DNA from: Craterostigma plantagineum
Lineage: Eukaryota > Streptophyta > Magnoliopsida > Lamiales > Linderniaceae
Length of the DNA stretch: 64,000 nt
Reading direction: 5' to 3'
Assembly: GCA_027422505.1 (NCBI GenBank)
Contig: JAPQWV010000012.1
Coordinates: 22,046,001-22,110,000 of the forward strand
Positions 1 through 10,649 of this stretch are shown here, piece after piece (position 1 is the stretch's first letter; each line of letters opens with the position of its first letter). The notes beneath the pieces were generated by a model. It did no database searches. It saw nothing but the letters and a program-made list of their open reading frames with translations, and had not been told where the DNA came from. The translations under genes and the position numbers were made by a program.

Positions 1-1366
1 CTCCTTCTTCATTATGAGAATGAATAAGGTGTGGTGTTCTAGAGACTTGTCTCAAACTGCTACGTCCAGTCAAAAGTTCGAGTCCCTCGTCAAAGGTGAC
101 ATTTATACTTTCAATGATTATCCTTCTGTCTCTGAGAAATATCCTGTACGCCTTAGATTGAGCAGAGTAGCCTACGAAGATTCCTTCAGTTGCTTTTGGA
201 TCAAGTTTGGACTTGTCTTCCCGGTCGTTGGCGACGAAGCACTTGCATCCAAAAATTCGAAAATGAGCAATGTTGGGCAGTCTGCCATTTATAAGTTCAT
301 ATGGCGTCTTTCCAAATCTTAGATGAATGCTTGTGCGATTCTGCGTATAGCAAGCAGTATTCATTGCTTCAGCCCAAAGAAAATGAGGTAGTGATGATTG
401 AATGATCATTGTTCGTGCAGCCTCTACGAGTGTTCGATTTCGCCTTTCAACAACCCCATTTTGTTGAGGTGTGTAGACAGCAGACAACTGTTGGGTAATC
501 CCTATGGATTCGTAGAAGTCGCTGAGCTGTTGATTCTTGAATTCTGTTCCATTGTCTGATCTAACTATTTTAACACTCCTCTGGAGTAGGTTCTGCGTTG
601 TTCTGATTAGGTTTGGAATATGATCGACTGTCTCTGATTTAGTCCGTAAAAAGCGTACCCAAGTATATCGGGAATAGTCATCAACGATAACCAGCATATA
701 TCGCTTTCCACTTATGCTTTCAGTTCGCATTGGGCCACACAGATCCATGTGTAAAAGCTCTAGAGGATGTTGAGTGGAAGCGGTGTGTTTTGTAGGATGT
801 GAGGCTTTCTTCATTTTTCCTTTCTCACAAGCAGAGCATATATGCTCTTTTTGATACTTCAGTGGTGGTAGTCCAATCGCCAATTTGTTGGTTGACAGCT
901 TGTTGATGGTCTTGAAGTTAAGATGAGATAACCGTTGGTGCCATAAGTCATTCTGAGTTGAAGTTGCTTTGGAGATTAGGCAGATATCAGTCTTTGGTTT
1001 GACAGTTCTAATATCAATGGTGTAAAGATTTGTCTTGCGAGTTCCAGTAAGGAGTTCTTCACCATTGGCATTGAGAATTTTGCAAGTTTTCTTTAGAAAC
1101 ACAACTTGGAGTCCAAAATCACTGAACTGTCCTATTGACAAGAGGTTGTGTGTCAGTCCTTCAACATACGAGACTTGTTTAATTGTGAGTCGATTGCATA
1201 TGAGATCGCCATGACCAAGGATTCTGGCTCCATTGCTATTTCCAAAGCGTACCAGTCCTCCAGGTCTATCAATGTAGTTGCTCAACAGTTCCTTTGTCCC
1301 AGTCATGTGTGTGGAGCAACCAGAATCTAAGTACCACACATGAAGGGCCTGCAAATATAAAACTAG
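1..1366 (-). CDS. Copia A pol: protease, pre-integrase and integrase core (partial)
   Basis: This frame stays open on the minus strand from about 1366 to the window edge, with no stop codon found by eye. It starts with the aspartic protease motif YLDSGCSTHMTG (about 1340-1290). A pre-integrase zinc-binding region follows (H-X-H...C-X-X-C, about 925-830). The integrase core has DLCGP (about 750), RSDNGTEF (about 560) and the QQNGVVERRNRT block (about 475), which supply the D, D and E of the catalytic triad. It then runs into the conserved FGCKCF segment. The frame is offset from gag by an extra CT (or a -1 shift) at 1364-1369, so pol is not continuous with gag in this copy. The element could be nearly intact otherwise; RT and RNase H cannot be judged here. 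Confidence 0.9.
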
Positions 1367-4104
1367 AGGATTTTAGGTACCCATTGAAATATGGGTCCAC
1401 CTCTGTCAATTTTGTTAGTCCGTTTAGACTTCCTAGACTTTCCTTTGTTAAGGAATGACACAGAGTTACTACCTATTTCTAGGATAGGGATTTGTGTTCC
1501 TGCAGTTTGAAGTTTTGGAATCCATTTGTGCTCTAGTGAGAGTCTTTTTGTCTTCGGTTTAGACTCGAGTTTTTTGATTTTTGTAAGTTTGACAGGTTCT
1601 TTGATAGCTTTTGATTTTGATTCTTGTTTTGACGTTGTAGTTTTGTTTTTAGGAATTGTTTTGTGAGTTTGTTTGGTGACATGATCATGCATGGAAAACT
1701 TTGTTTTTGTTGAAGAAGATAATTTTTTTGATACATGACCAAATAAAGAAGGTACAAAAGTTTTGGAAGGAAAATACTCAATGACAAAAGGTACATTAAG
1801 ATCACGATTCTCCTTCAAGATATCTTCCTTTTTAACCCAAACTTGACTCTTCAATGGCTCTTTTGTGGGTCCTGAAAATTTTAATGAATTAGTGCAGGAA
1901 ATTTTGTCATTTGAAATTAAGGTGTATGAAATAGTGTGTATTCTTATTTTTTCTTTAAGTGAAGATATTTCATGAAGAAGTTTTTGCCTTTCTTCATCAA
2001 ATGACTTTCTCTCGCTTTCGAGAGTGGAGTGAAGATCACTGATTTTCTTTATGCACTCAGGCATATATCCAGTTGCATAAGTAGTCATCGGTGTCTTATT
2101 TTCCGAAGTACCTGAGGTTTCTCCTTCACTTGGGTGAAAAATACCTGTTTCAAATTCAGTTATTGCTGGACAATTTCTTTCTTTATAACTATCATTTAAT
2201 TCTGTGTAGTTAAAAGTTTTTTGAGTTTCACTGTGTGTCGCTGTCTCATTCTCACTAACAAAAGACATTAGATTCGCAAGACAACCTGTCTGCATAAATT
2301 TGAAATCATATAGGTAGGGTGAATTTGATATGGCTTCTTTTAACTTACCTGGGTTTTCAAAACCTAGTCCCTTATAAGGATTGTAAAAATCAACGTTAGC
2401 TGGTTTGTTTAAGAAGATTGTTTGTTCCGATTGATCTCGTCGGGTTAAAAGATCCTCCAATTTTTTTATTTTGGAGTACAGTTTTTCCCGTTCTTTACTT
2501 AGTAAGTCATATTTAATTGTTGCGTCCATTGCCTGATCTCTGTGAGATTTCATTTCTTTTTCTAAATTCTTGGCTTTAGCTTCGGTTTTCTGCACTTGTA
2601 TTTCTAGCTTAGCAATTTTTTCATTTGCAACAATTACGCGATTCTTCTCACAGGCATAATCATATCTAAACTTATCTAATACTGCTAAATTTTTTTCTAA
2701 GTTAGCTTCTAGTTCCTTGATTTTTCTTTTACCTAATTTGTTAGATTTGTATAGGGATAAAAATTCATTTTTCATCTTAAGTAAAGAATCATAATCTGTT
2801 TCACTTACCTCCACCATTTCAGAGTTGTTAGAGGTTTCCCTGTCTGGTTCGCCTTCTCCATCTCCAGCCCCGTCTTCTTCGTCATCCAGCTTGGCCATCA
2901 GTGCCGTGTTCTCATTCTCGCTGTCTGAGGTATCTTCAAGCCAATGGTCTTCTTCTGCCATTAAGACCAGTCCCTTCTCCTTTTGTTCGGCCAATTGAAC
3001 CTTTCGACGGTAATAGTTAACATCCTTTTTCTTGGGCATTCTGCACTCTCGAGCAAAGTGTCCAATCTTTCCGCAGTTGAAGCATTTTCCGCCTTGATGA
3101 GGAGTTTCAGAGTTGTTTTCCTCATCCTGAGTCTTTCCTCTAGAGTTGGAGGAAGTCCTTTGACGATTTGAGGAGGATCCAGTCTTCTTATAAAATTTCT
3201 TCTGCACAAAATTTGAGACCAGAGCGAGTTGCTTAGCAAGATCCTTGAGAGTAATCTCCTGGTCTCCAATTTTTGAAAGATCCTTGGATTCGTCATCAGA
3301 ATCAGAGTCTCCTCCTTCCTTAACTTGTGATGACTGCAAAATTTCTTTGTCCTTGGTTGGTTTTCTTGATGATCGTTCAGTCATAAGAGCAAGTGAGTCG
3401 CTTCCTAATGATTTGATTTCCTCCCTTCGTTTCTCCACATGATTGGAATGTTGATTGAGGTAGTCGAATAATGTATGAATGCTAACTTTGGTTAAGTCGT
3501 TCATTTGTCTTATCATAATTGCAGTAGCCTCCCATTCTGAATGAAGTGATCCTAAGAATTTGATATTGATCTCCATTACGCTTTTTGTGACTCCATTCAT
3601 CTTTAGCTCGTTTAGAAGGACAAGAAATCGATGGAAGGTTTCTTGAAGAGTTTCCCCTTTGTTAGCATGAAAGCGGTCATAAGAGATGAGTGTGTTCGCC
3701 ATTCTTGCCATTGTATTGACTTCTGTCCCCTGCATCATGATTCGAAGAGCATCCCACATTTCTTTTGCACTATCACCACATTCGAGTTGCATCAAAATGT
3801 CGTTGGGAATGGCCTGCATCATGTATGATTTTGCCACTTTGTCTGCCTTTAGTCGCAGTTTTTCTTCATCACTGCATTGGTCAGCAGTTTTCAAGATTCT
3901 CTGTTCCTCTCTTGCAGGAGCGGTGTCAGTAGTGGCGGGGATTATAGTCCAGTACTGTGTGGGTCCATTGTAAATAGATTCCAACAGGTTCTCGGAATTG
4001 TCCTTACTTTCTATGAAGTTGATGAATCTTCTCTTCCAAACTGCGTATTCTCCATGTCGGATGATGGGAGGTCTAACATCATTTCCCATGCTGAAAGAGT
4101 CCAT
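1363..4104 (-). CDS. Copia A gag polyprotein (913 codons)
   Basis: Uninterrupted frame from an ATG at 4104 to a TAG at 1363. The first 220 residues form the UBN2-type gag domain of plant Copia elements. A CCHC zinc knuckle (CFNCGKIGHFAREC) lies at about residues 340-353 and would bind the RNA genome. Residues of about 440-560 are heptad-rich and probably coiled coil. The C-terminal third is Lys/Thr/Ser-rich and ends in WVPKIL, the linker normally found just before the protease. The frame stops there because of a 2-nt excess, so gag ends early and protease-integrase lies in another frame. The length is large for Copia gag because of the insert between the zinc knuckle and the WVPK linker. An intact 2.7-kb frame argues for a fairly recent insertion. 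Confidence 0.92.
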   Translation of the reverse strand: MDSFSMGNDVRPPIIRHGEYAVWKRRFINFIESKDNSENLLESIYNGPTQYWTIIPATTDTAPAREEQRILKTADQCSDEEKLRLKADKVAKSYMMQAIPNDILMQLECGDSAKEMWDALRIMMQGTEVNTMARMANTLISYDRFHANKGETLQETFHRFLVLLNELKMNGVTKSVMEINIKFLGSLHSEWEATAIMIRQMNDLTKVSIHTLFDYLNQHSNHVEKRREEIKSLGSDSLALMTERSSRKPTKDKEILQSSQVKEGGDSDSDDESKDLSKIGDQEITLKDLAKQLALVSNFVQKKFYKKTGSSSNRQRTSSNSRGKTQDEENNSETPHQGGKCFNCGKIGHFARECRMPKKKDVNYYRRKVQLAEQKEKGLVLMAEEDHWLEDTSDSENENTALMAKLDDEEDGAGDGEGEPDRETSNNSEMVEVSETDYDSLLKMKNEFLSLYKSNKLGKRKIKELEANLEKNLAVLDKFRYDYACEKNRVIVANEKIAKLEIQVQKTEAKAKNLEKEMKSHRDQAMDATIKYDLLSKEREKLYSKIKKLEDLLTRRDQSEQTIFLNKPANVDFYNPYKGLGFENPGKLKEAISNSPYLYDFKFMQTGCLANLMSFVSENETATHSETQKTFNYTELNDSYKERNCPAITEFETGIFHPSEGETSGTSENKTPMTTYATGYMPECIKKISDLHSTLESERKSFDEERQKLLHEISSLKEKIRIHTISYTLISNDKISCTNSLKFSGPTKEPLKSQVWVKKEDILKENRDLNVPFVIEYFPSKTFVPSLFGHVSKKLSSSTKTKFSMHDHVTKQTHKTIPKNKTTTSKQESKSKAIKEPVKLTKIKKLESKPKTKRLSLEHKWIPKLQTAGTQIPILEIGSNSVSFLNKGKSRKSKRTNKIDRGGPIFQWVPKIL

Positions 4105-4237
4105 TGCTAGTGTTTTGGATATGATCGTTAACGTGTAATGTGAGGAAAAATTGAAATTGAATTAAGAATTTTGGTCAAAATCAAATTTGGAATTGATTTT
4201 GAAATATATGGGTATGTATCGCAAAAGTGGATAGGAC

Positions 4238-5050
4238 AAAGTGTTTGCGAATTAAGGTATTTTGCTCGTTTGCGAATTGAGAGAGTGAATTCGCAAAGTT
4301 ATCGCTTTGCGAATTGATCGTGAGTTCGCAAAGTTATCGCTTTACGAATTGATCGTGAGTTCGCAAAGTTATCACTTCACGGGTTAATGAGAGGAGTCGC
4401 AAACTAGCTTAATTCGCAAAGTGTGCAGAGTTTGCAAAGTGCTATTTGAGTTCGCAACCTGTCCTGAATTCGCGAAGTAATCTTGAGTTCGCAAAGTGCT
4501 ATGAATTCGCAAAATAAGCTGGAGTTCGCAAAGTGAGCAAAGTTCGCACAATGATAAATGAGATCAAACTGTCCTGGGTTCGCAAAGCAGTTGGGAGTTC
4601 GCAAAGAGTCAAGACATCGCAAAGTGTGTTGAATTCGCGAAGTAAACTTGAGTTCGCAAAGTGCTTCGAATTCGCAAAATAAACTGGAATTCGCAAAGTG
4701 AGCAAAGTTCGCACAGTGATTAAATGAAACCGCAAACTGTCCTGGGTTCGCAAAGCCGTTGTGAGTTCGCAAAGAGTCAAAGAGGTCGCAAAGTGTTTCC
4801 AATTCGCAAAGTGGACCGGAGATCGCAAAGTGAAGAATAATCCTGAGACGTTGATCTTCGTGAATCTGACGGCTTGGTGACCTTGAACTCGCAAAGTAGA
4901 GCTTTGCGAAGTGCCGATGCGCAAACTTGAAAAACAGCAAACCAAGTGTAGTAATTTGGATTCGCAAAGTAGCCTTGTGAGATGAATGAACCGTGAAACA
5001 ACAGAAATCCTTGAGTTCGCAATCCAAGTTCCCAAAAATAGTTCCGTTCG
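4238..5050 (-). repeat. Leader repeat array of Copia A built on TTCGCAAAG
   Basis: Between gag and the primer binding site the decamer TTCGCAAAGT and close variants recur dozens of times. At 4287-4380 they alternate with the reverse complement to form palindromes of the form TTCGCAAAG-6nt-CTTTGCGAA in a unit of about 39 bp. Further right a longer unit of about 165 bp repeats roughly 2.5 times (for example GTTCGCACA at 4542 and 4707). Stop codons are rare here in several frames only because the repeat lacks them, which explains the spurious open frames up to 259 codons. Confidence 0.85.
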
Positions 5051-5311
5051 TAATCTCAAGAACACACTGAAGAGCAGGACTGTTCTTCAAATATAGACAG
5101 AAATCCAACAAAAACTGAAATAACCTCCACGAAGACCACTTTGATGACTCAGAATTGATAGCAATACAAGCTTGCCTTAACAAACAGAGTATCTCCGAGA
5201 GTGGCTAATAAACGAGAGTTTAAGCTTTGAAACAGAGAAAAGCAACCACGCAAGAGTTCAAACTGCTTAATCCCTAAAAGCTTGAAATGAAGTTTCCTCA
5301 CCTACACGCTT

Positions 5312-5324
5312 GGCTCTGATACCA
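5312..5324 (-). promoter_or_regulatory. Primer binding site of Copia A (initiator tRNA-Met)
   Basis: On the minus strand this reads TGGTATCAGAGCC, complementary to the 3' end of initiator tRNA-Met, two bases downstream of the LTR end. It fixes the orientation and the LTR boundary. Confidence 0.93.
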
Positions 5325-5326
5325 CT

Positions 5327-5621
5327 TGTAAATCCAGATTATCCAAGAACACTTCAACAGATTAAACCTTCGTAATATGTGAATAGTTTACTTTTGAGGT
5401 TTAGTGTTGAGTACGTGAGATTTTAGCAAAATGGAAACTTACATTAATGAAGTTAGGGTTTAAGCTTAAATACCTTGTGAGGTATTTAAGCCCATTGGGC
5501 CCCTAACAAGCCCATTACAACTACAACCCAAATACATAAATAGAACATCTATAAAATACATAGAAAAGAAATTACAAGACTTAGAATTAATATTTTGGAC
5601 ACTTCTAAAATATTCCTAACA
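5327..5621 (-). repeat. 5' LTR of Copia A (295 bp)
   Basis: Minus-strand sequence begins TGTTAGGAATATT and ends GGATTTACA, with TG...CA ends, directly followed by the primer binding site. The outer edge coincides with the interruption of element B. The partner LTR is outside the window, so age cannot be estimated. Confidence 0.88.
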
Positions 5622-6939
5622 GCATGAACTAACTAACAACACTTACCGGGAAAGCTATATCGGGTCGAGTATGGGATAAATATATCAATTTCCAAACTAG
5701 CCTCTGATAGCGCTCAACCTCCTTTACATATTTTTCTTTTGCTAGTTGCAGCTTGACGTTAGGCTCCATAGGTGACTCAACCGGCTTACATCCTAGCATA
5801 CCTGTTTCCGATAATAAATCAAGGACATACTTCGTTGATTCACAAATATACCTTCCTTGGATCTCGCAAACTCCATTCCAAGTAAGTATTTCAACACTCC
5901 CAGTTCTTTGACTTCAAATTCTTTCCCAAGCTTCTCTTTAAGTTCTGCGAGTTCCTTATCATCACTCCCTGTCAAGGTGATGTCATCAACATATACAATC
6001 AACATAGCTATTTTACCTTCCTTTGCGTGTTTGTGGAACATGGTGTGATCGGATTGACTTTGGATATAGCCAAGTCGCTTCATGACATTGCCAAAACGTT
6101 CGAACCACGCCCTTGGAGACTGCTTAAGGCCATACAAGGCCTTCTTTAGTCTGCACACTTTTCCAGTATTTGACTTTGTTTCAAAACCTGGAGGAATATT
6201 CATAAACACTTCTTCATCTAGATCTCCATTGAGGAAGGTATTTTTGACATCTAGCTGGTATAGGGGCCAATCAAGATTGACTGCAAGTGACAGGTACTCG
6301 AATTGAGTTAATTTTTGCAACAGGTGAAAATGTCTCTTGGTAATCTATTCCATACGTCTGCCTGAACCCTTTGGCTACTAGCCTTGCCTTATATCTCTCC
6401 ACACTTCCATCAAGTCTACTTTTTATTGTGAAGACCCATTTGCACCCTACTGTCCTTTGATCCTTAGGAACTGCTACAAATTCCCAAGTATCATTTTTCA
6501 TCAAGGCATTCATTTCTTCAAACACTGCTAATCTCCAATCCCGGTCTGCTAGTGCTTCCTGAATGCTTCTAGGCACATCATGTTTCGAAATATTAGTAGT
6601 GCATGCCTTCTGCGTTTCGGATAGATGAAGGTTATATATCTAGCTATGGGATATTTGGCGCAGGTTCTAGTACCTTTCCGTAAGGCAATAGGGAGATCAA
6701 TATCATTTTTTTGTAGGGTTGAATTTTCAAGACTACCAGACAATAGGTAGAGGAATAGAGTTAGGAGGAAAAAACGTACCTGAAGTATCTACAGTTCCAT
6801 TGCCCTGGAGTTCGGATTGAGCTTGTACTGGAATGGTTAGTTCATCTCCTCCTGTTTTTCTGAACATTCCTTCTAGAATAAATCTGAGGTTCAAGGATAT
6901 TTCGGTTTTTTTCATCCGTAGTATTTCCTCTTCCGACAA
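5622..6939 (-). pseudogene. Copia B reverse transcriptase / start of RNase H
   Basis: Two overlapping frames, 6576-6271 and 6320-5793, together cover the Copia RT. The first has [29 protein letters not shown] and the ETFSPVAK segment. The second has QLDVKNTFLNGDLDEEVFM, LKKALYGLKQSPRAWF and the catalytic YVDD at about 5985. One frameshift separates them near 6290-6320. The region after GMEFARSKEGIFVNQ is frameshifted again near 5830. At 5690-5626 the sequence encodes YLSHTRPDIAFPV then a stop in VVS*FM, the end of RT/start of RNase H, and is cut there by element A. Sequence from 6577 to 6939 is the poorly conserved linker between integrase and RT. Confidence 0.88.
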
Positions 6940-7066
6940 ACCAATTTCATGGTCAATGACTTCTGGTTCAAGATCCTTGTTTTTAAATTCGAGAGGTTGG
7001 TTAATAACAGTTGGAAGAGGTTCTGATATTTCCCAAAAAATTGATTCATGTAAGCTCTCCCCTGAA

Positions 7067-9000
7067 TTAATTTTTTTTTTTTAAGTATGGTTTTGTTTCC
7101 ATGAAAGTGGCGTCCACTGTTATGAAAATACGTTTAGTGATGGGATTAAAAAATTTATAGCCTTTGCGATTTGCGGCATAGCCCAAAAAAACGCACTTCT
7201 CTGCCCTAGAGTCTAATTTTGACCTGGACCTTTTCGGTATATGCACATATGCAATGCAACCAAATATTTTCCGGTAAATCAAAATGATACGAGATGTTGG
7301 AAAATATTTTTTCAAACATTCTACTGGGGTAATATGTTTAAGACTCGAGTGGGCATCCTGTTTATCAATATGCTGCAGTTAAAATCGCCCCACAAATATT
7401 TCGGAATATTCATGTAAAACATGATAACTCTAGCAACTTCAAGTAAGTGTTTATTTTTCCTTTCTGAAATCCCATTTTGTTCGGGGGTGTCAGGACATGT
7501 TGATTGATGTAGCACGCCTTTTCTTTTAAAAAAACTTCCATATATTGGTTGAAATATTCTGTTCCATTATCAGTTCTTAAAATGCTTATTTTTGTTTGAA
7601 ATTGATTTTCAATTAGATTTAAAAAATCTTTAAATATTTTACCAACCTTGTTTTTTTCTTTCATCAAAAAAGCCCAGCAAAGTCGAGTATGATCATCCGT
7701 AAAAGTTACAAACCATTTTTTTCCTGAAGAAGTAGTTACCTTTGAGGGACCCCACACATCACTATGAAATAGGTAAAAAGGCTTTGACTCCGAATAGGGT
7801 TTTTGAACATAAGTTTTACGAAATTGATTTCAATTAGATTAAAAAAATCTTTAAATATTTTACCAACCTCGTCTTTTTCTTTCATCAAAAAAGCCCAGCA
7901 AAGTCGAGTATGATCATCCGTAAAAGTTACAAACAATTTTTTTCCAGAAGAAGTAGTTACCTTTGAGGGACCCCACACATCACTATGAAATAGGTAAAAA
8001 GGCTTTGACTCCGAATAGGGTTTTTGAACATAAGTTTTACGAAATTGATTTTCAATTAGATTAAAAAAATCTTTAAATATTTTACCAACCTCGTTTTTTT
8101 CTTTCATCAAAAAAGCCCAGCAAAGTCGAGTATGATCATCCGTAAAAGTTGCGAACCATTTTTTTCCTAGAAGAAGTAGTTACCTTTGATGGACCCCACG
8201 CATCACTATGAAATAGGTAAAAAGGCTTTGACTCCGAATAGAGTTTTTGAACATAAGTTTACGAAATTGATTTTCAATTAGATTAAAAAAATCTTTAAAT
8301 ATTTTACCAACCTCGTTTTTTCTTTCATCAAAAAAGCCCAGCAAAGTCGAGTATGATCATCCGTAAAAGTTGCGAACCATTTTTTTCCTAGAAGTAGTTA
8401 CCTTTGATGGACCCCACGCATCACTATGAAATAGGTAAAAAGGATTTGACTCCGAATAGGGTTTTTGAACATAAGTTTTACGAAATTGATTTTCAATTAG
8501 ATTAAAAAAATCTTTAAATATTTTACCAACCTCGTTTTTTTCTTTCATCAAAAAAGCCCAGCAAAGTCGAGTATGATCATCCGTAAAAGTTACAAACCAT
8601 TTTTTTCTGAAGAAGTAGTTACCTTTGAGGGACCCCACACATCACTATGAAATAGGTAAAAAGGCTTTGACTCCGAATAGGGTTTTTGAACATAAGTTTT
8701 ACGTCGACTTTTAGCAAGAACACAATATTCACATTGGAAATAAAAAACATTCACTTTTTTAAATAAGTAAGGAAATAAAAGTTTCATATATGAAATACTA
8801 GGGTGGCCTAACCGGAGATGCCAGACCATTATTTGATCACGAACAGAAAGGGAATTGATACTACTAAGCCCTTGAACAACTTTATAATCAGGTGGAATAT
8901 TCTCAAAGTAGTAGAGACCACTAACCATTCTAGCACTGCCAATAGTCATCCCCGAGCTCCGATCCTGAAAAATACAGTGAGAGTTACAGAAAATCACACG
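7067..9000 (-). pseudogene. Copia B pre-integrase and integrase with internal tandem expansion
   Basis: The pre-integrase domain lies at 8997-8700 (GHPSISYMKLLFPYLF, CEYCVLAKSRRKTY). The start of the integrase core (FHSDVWGPSKV, FVTFTDDHTRLCW, FLMKEKNEVGKIF) follows and is repeated five times by a 221-bp tandem array. The rest of the core (ILRTDNGTEYF, TPEQNG, ERKNKHLLEVAR) is at 7600-7420, and the C-terminal integrase region (FGCIAYVHIPK, CVFLGY) at 7315-7067. Several frame changes, plus the repeat unit not being a multiple of three, make it non-functional. Confidence 0.88.
7598..8702 (-). repeat. Five tandem copies of a ~221-bp integrase segment
   Basis: Copies begin at GAAATTGATT at 7598, 7820, 8041, 8263 and 8482 and the last ends at 8702, giving units of 222, 221, 222, 219 and 221 bp. 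Each unit encodes roughly KTYVQKPYSES to NLIENQF of the integrase core. Copies differ by a few substitutions and 1-3-bp indels. Outside the array the parental sequence appears once on each side (SRRKTYVQK on one side, ENQFQTKISIL on the other), so the array arose by duplication within the element. Confidence 0.95.
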
Positions 9001-10344
9001 ACAGTTAGAGTCTTTGGATAACTTGCTAACTTACAAAAGGTTGCAGGTAAGTTTGGGTATGTAAAGAACAGATTCTAGGTCTATCTTCGCAGAAATTGTG
9101 ACCAAACCTTTTCCAACAATGGGTGAAAAACTTCCATCTGCAATTTTAACTTTTTTATTTTCAAAGTAGGGTGAGTAGTGTTTCAATAGGTCAAGGCAGT
9201 TGGTCATATGATCAGATGCTCCGGAGTCAATTATCCAGGGAGCAGAAATTCCGAAACCACAAGAAAAAGCATTTATTCGTTACCTGTGTGTGCCAAGGAA
9301 ACTTTAGAAAAACTAGAAGAGGAACCTGATTTCAACAGTGCAAGAAGTTGTTGCAGCTGCTCGTTGGTGATGGTATTAGCAGCAGTCTCAGCTTCATTTG
9401 CAGAGGGAAGGGCGCGACTGGTTTTCTCCCACGTTCTGCCCTTAAAATTTGTAGGTTTACAGTGGATTTTCCAGCAGTTTTGTCGAGTGTGGCGCGGCTT
9501 GTTGCAGTGGTCGCACCATACACTTGGTTTCTCCTCTAATTTTCTTCCGTTGGTAGCACTTTTGCGCATGTTTGGGCTGTCGACCTCATAGCTTGCACAG
9601 GTTCATATGCTGCTGTCATGATCAAGGCAGAGCCCTCCACAGCTGTAGTAGCAGGTCCTTTCTTGCCGAGCATAACATTCCGGCGACTTTCCTGTCTTCT
9701 AACTTCAGCAAACACCTCTCCTAGGGATGACAACGGTCTTCTGCCGATGATTCTCCCCATCACCTCGTCAAACTCCACATTGAGACCAGCTAAAACCTTG
9801 AAGATACGACTATCTTCCACAGTTTTCTTGTGGTATTGTCCATCTTCAGGATTCTTCCACTCATACGCATCGAAGAGATCTAGGTCTTGCCACAGTCTCT
9901 TCAAGGAGTTGAAGTACTTGGTAATTGTTTCTTCGCCTTGTACAAATCCACCAAGTTAGAGATCAACTCATAGATCTGGGACTTATTTCCTAAATTAGAG
10001 TACATCTGATTTACGTTCGCCCATAACTCATGCGCCGTAGGGAAGCACATATAATTAGCGCCGATCTCTTCTTCCATGGAATTTACTAGCCATGTCATTA
10101 CAATAGAATTTTCAGCATCCCATGTATCATACATTGGATCCTTTTCCGATGGAGCCTTCTCGTCACCCGTTAAGTAACTCATCTTTCCTCGGCCTCGGAT
10201 ATACATCCGTACTGACTGGGACCATCTTAGGAAGTTGTCGCCGTTCATCTTGATGGTTGTAATTTGGACGAGATGTGAGTCAGAAATTATTTTATGCGTG
10301 TTTCTCGGGGGTTGTGGCTGGTCAACGCTGGAAATTTCAGACAT
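9001..10344 (-). pseudogene. Copia B gag and protease
   Basis: The gag starts at the ATG at 10344 with the UBN2_3-type domain (NGDNFLRWSQSVRMYIRG, NSIVMTWLVNSM). It changes frame near 9940 and continues at 9904 (LWQDLDLFDAYEW). It changes frame again near 9560, where a zinc-knuckle-like CDHCNKPRHTRQNCW lies at about 9520-9475. The protease motif IIDSGASDHMTN is at about 9225-9190, followed by a partly readable stretch to 9000. At least two frameshifts break the gag alone. Confidence 0.85.
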
Positions 10345-10441
10345 GGTTTTGGCTTAAAAAAAAAGAGGGTGCTGAAAAGAAATTATGCAGAGGTAAAAAT
10401 CTATCGGTGGAGTTTTTTCCTTGAGTGCTCTGATACCAACT

Positions 10442-10649
10442 TGAAAATGATGATTTGAGAAAATTACATTTTTATTCTATTGAGGGTACAATATATAATA
10501 GTTTACACCAACACTCCTTCCCTAAAATATGGAATAAATCATTCCCTAAAATATGGAATAAATCAGCTAACATTACTCCCTAATTTCAGCAACACTAATG
10601 CCTTAATTTATGGAACAAAAACAGAAAATAATAAAATAATATTTTGACA
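10442..10649 (-). repeat. 5' LTR of Copia B (~208 bp) with adjacent primer binding site
   Basis: Minus strand begins TGTCAAAATATT and ends ATCATTTTCA, and is followed at 10438-10426 by TGGTATCAGAGCA, the initiator tRNA-Met primer site. A TATTATATA segment lies near the 3' half. The LTR contains a direct duplication of CCCTAAAATATGGAATAAAT. The outer boundary is inferred from the TG...CA ends only. Confidence 0.75.

Larger units (their letters stand above)
1..5621 (-). mobile_element. Copia LTR retrotransposon A, truncated by the left window edge
   Basis: Read on the minus strand the order is LTR (5621-5327), primer binding site, long leader, gag, then protease and integrase. Reverse transcriptase, RNase H and the 3' LTR must lie left of the window. 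The order protease-integrase-RT is inferred from the Copia superfamily; only the integrase end is visible. The element sits inside the RT/RNase H region of Copia element B, because B's coding sequence breaks off exactly at the outer LTR edge (5621/5622). The expected 5-bp target duplication on this side is GCATG (5622-5626); its partner is off the window. Confidence 0.92.
5622..10649 (-). mobile_element. Copia LTR retrotransposon B, degraded and interrupted by element A
   Basis: Minus-strand order from the right: LTR (10649-10442), initiator tRNA-Met primer site, gag, zinc knuckle, protease, integrase, RT. The 3' remainder (rest of RNase H and the 3' LTR) should lie left of the window beyond element A. 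Many frameshifts and stops separate the coding blocks, so it is much older than A. Confidence 0.9.

Noticed and set aside
14..322. Plus-strand 102-codon frame
   Set aside because: Antisense to the Copia A integrase, whose motifs read cleanly on the minus strand.
1364..1395. Intron between gag and pol of Copia A (acceptor-like TTTGCAG)
   Set aside because: A donor in gag would give an intron of only about 30 nt; a 2-nt offset explains the two frames exactly.
4404..5183. Minus-strand open frames of 259, 188 and 81 codons
   Set aside because: They overlap in different frames within the TTCGCAAAG array, whose unit lacks stops; the translations are just the repeat.
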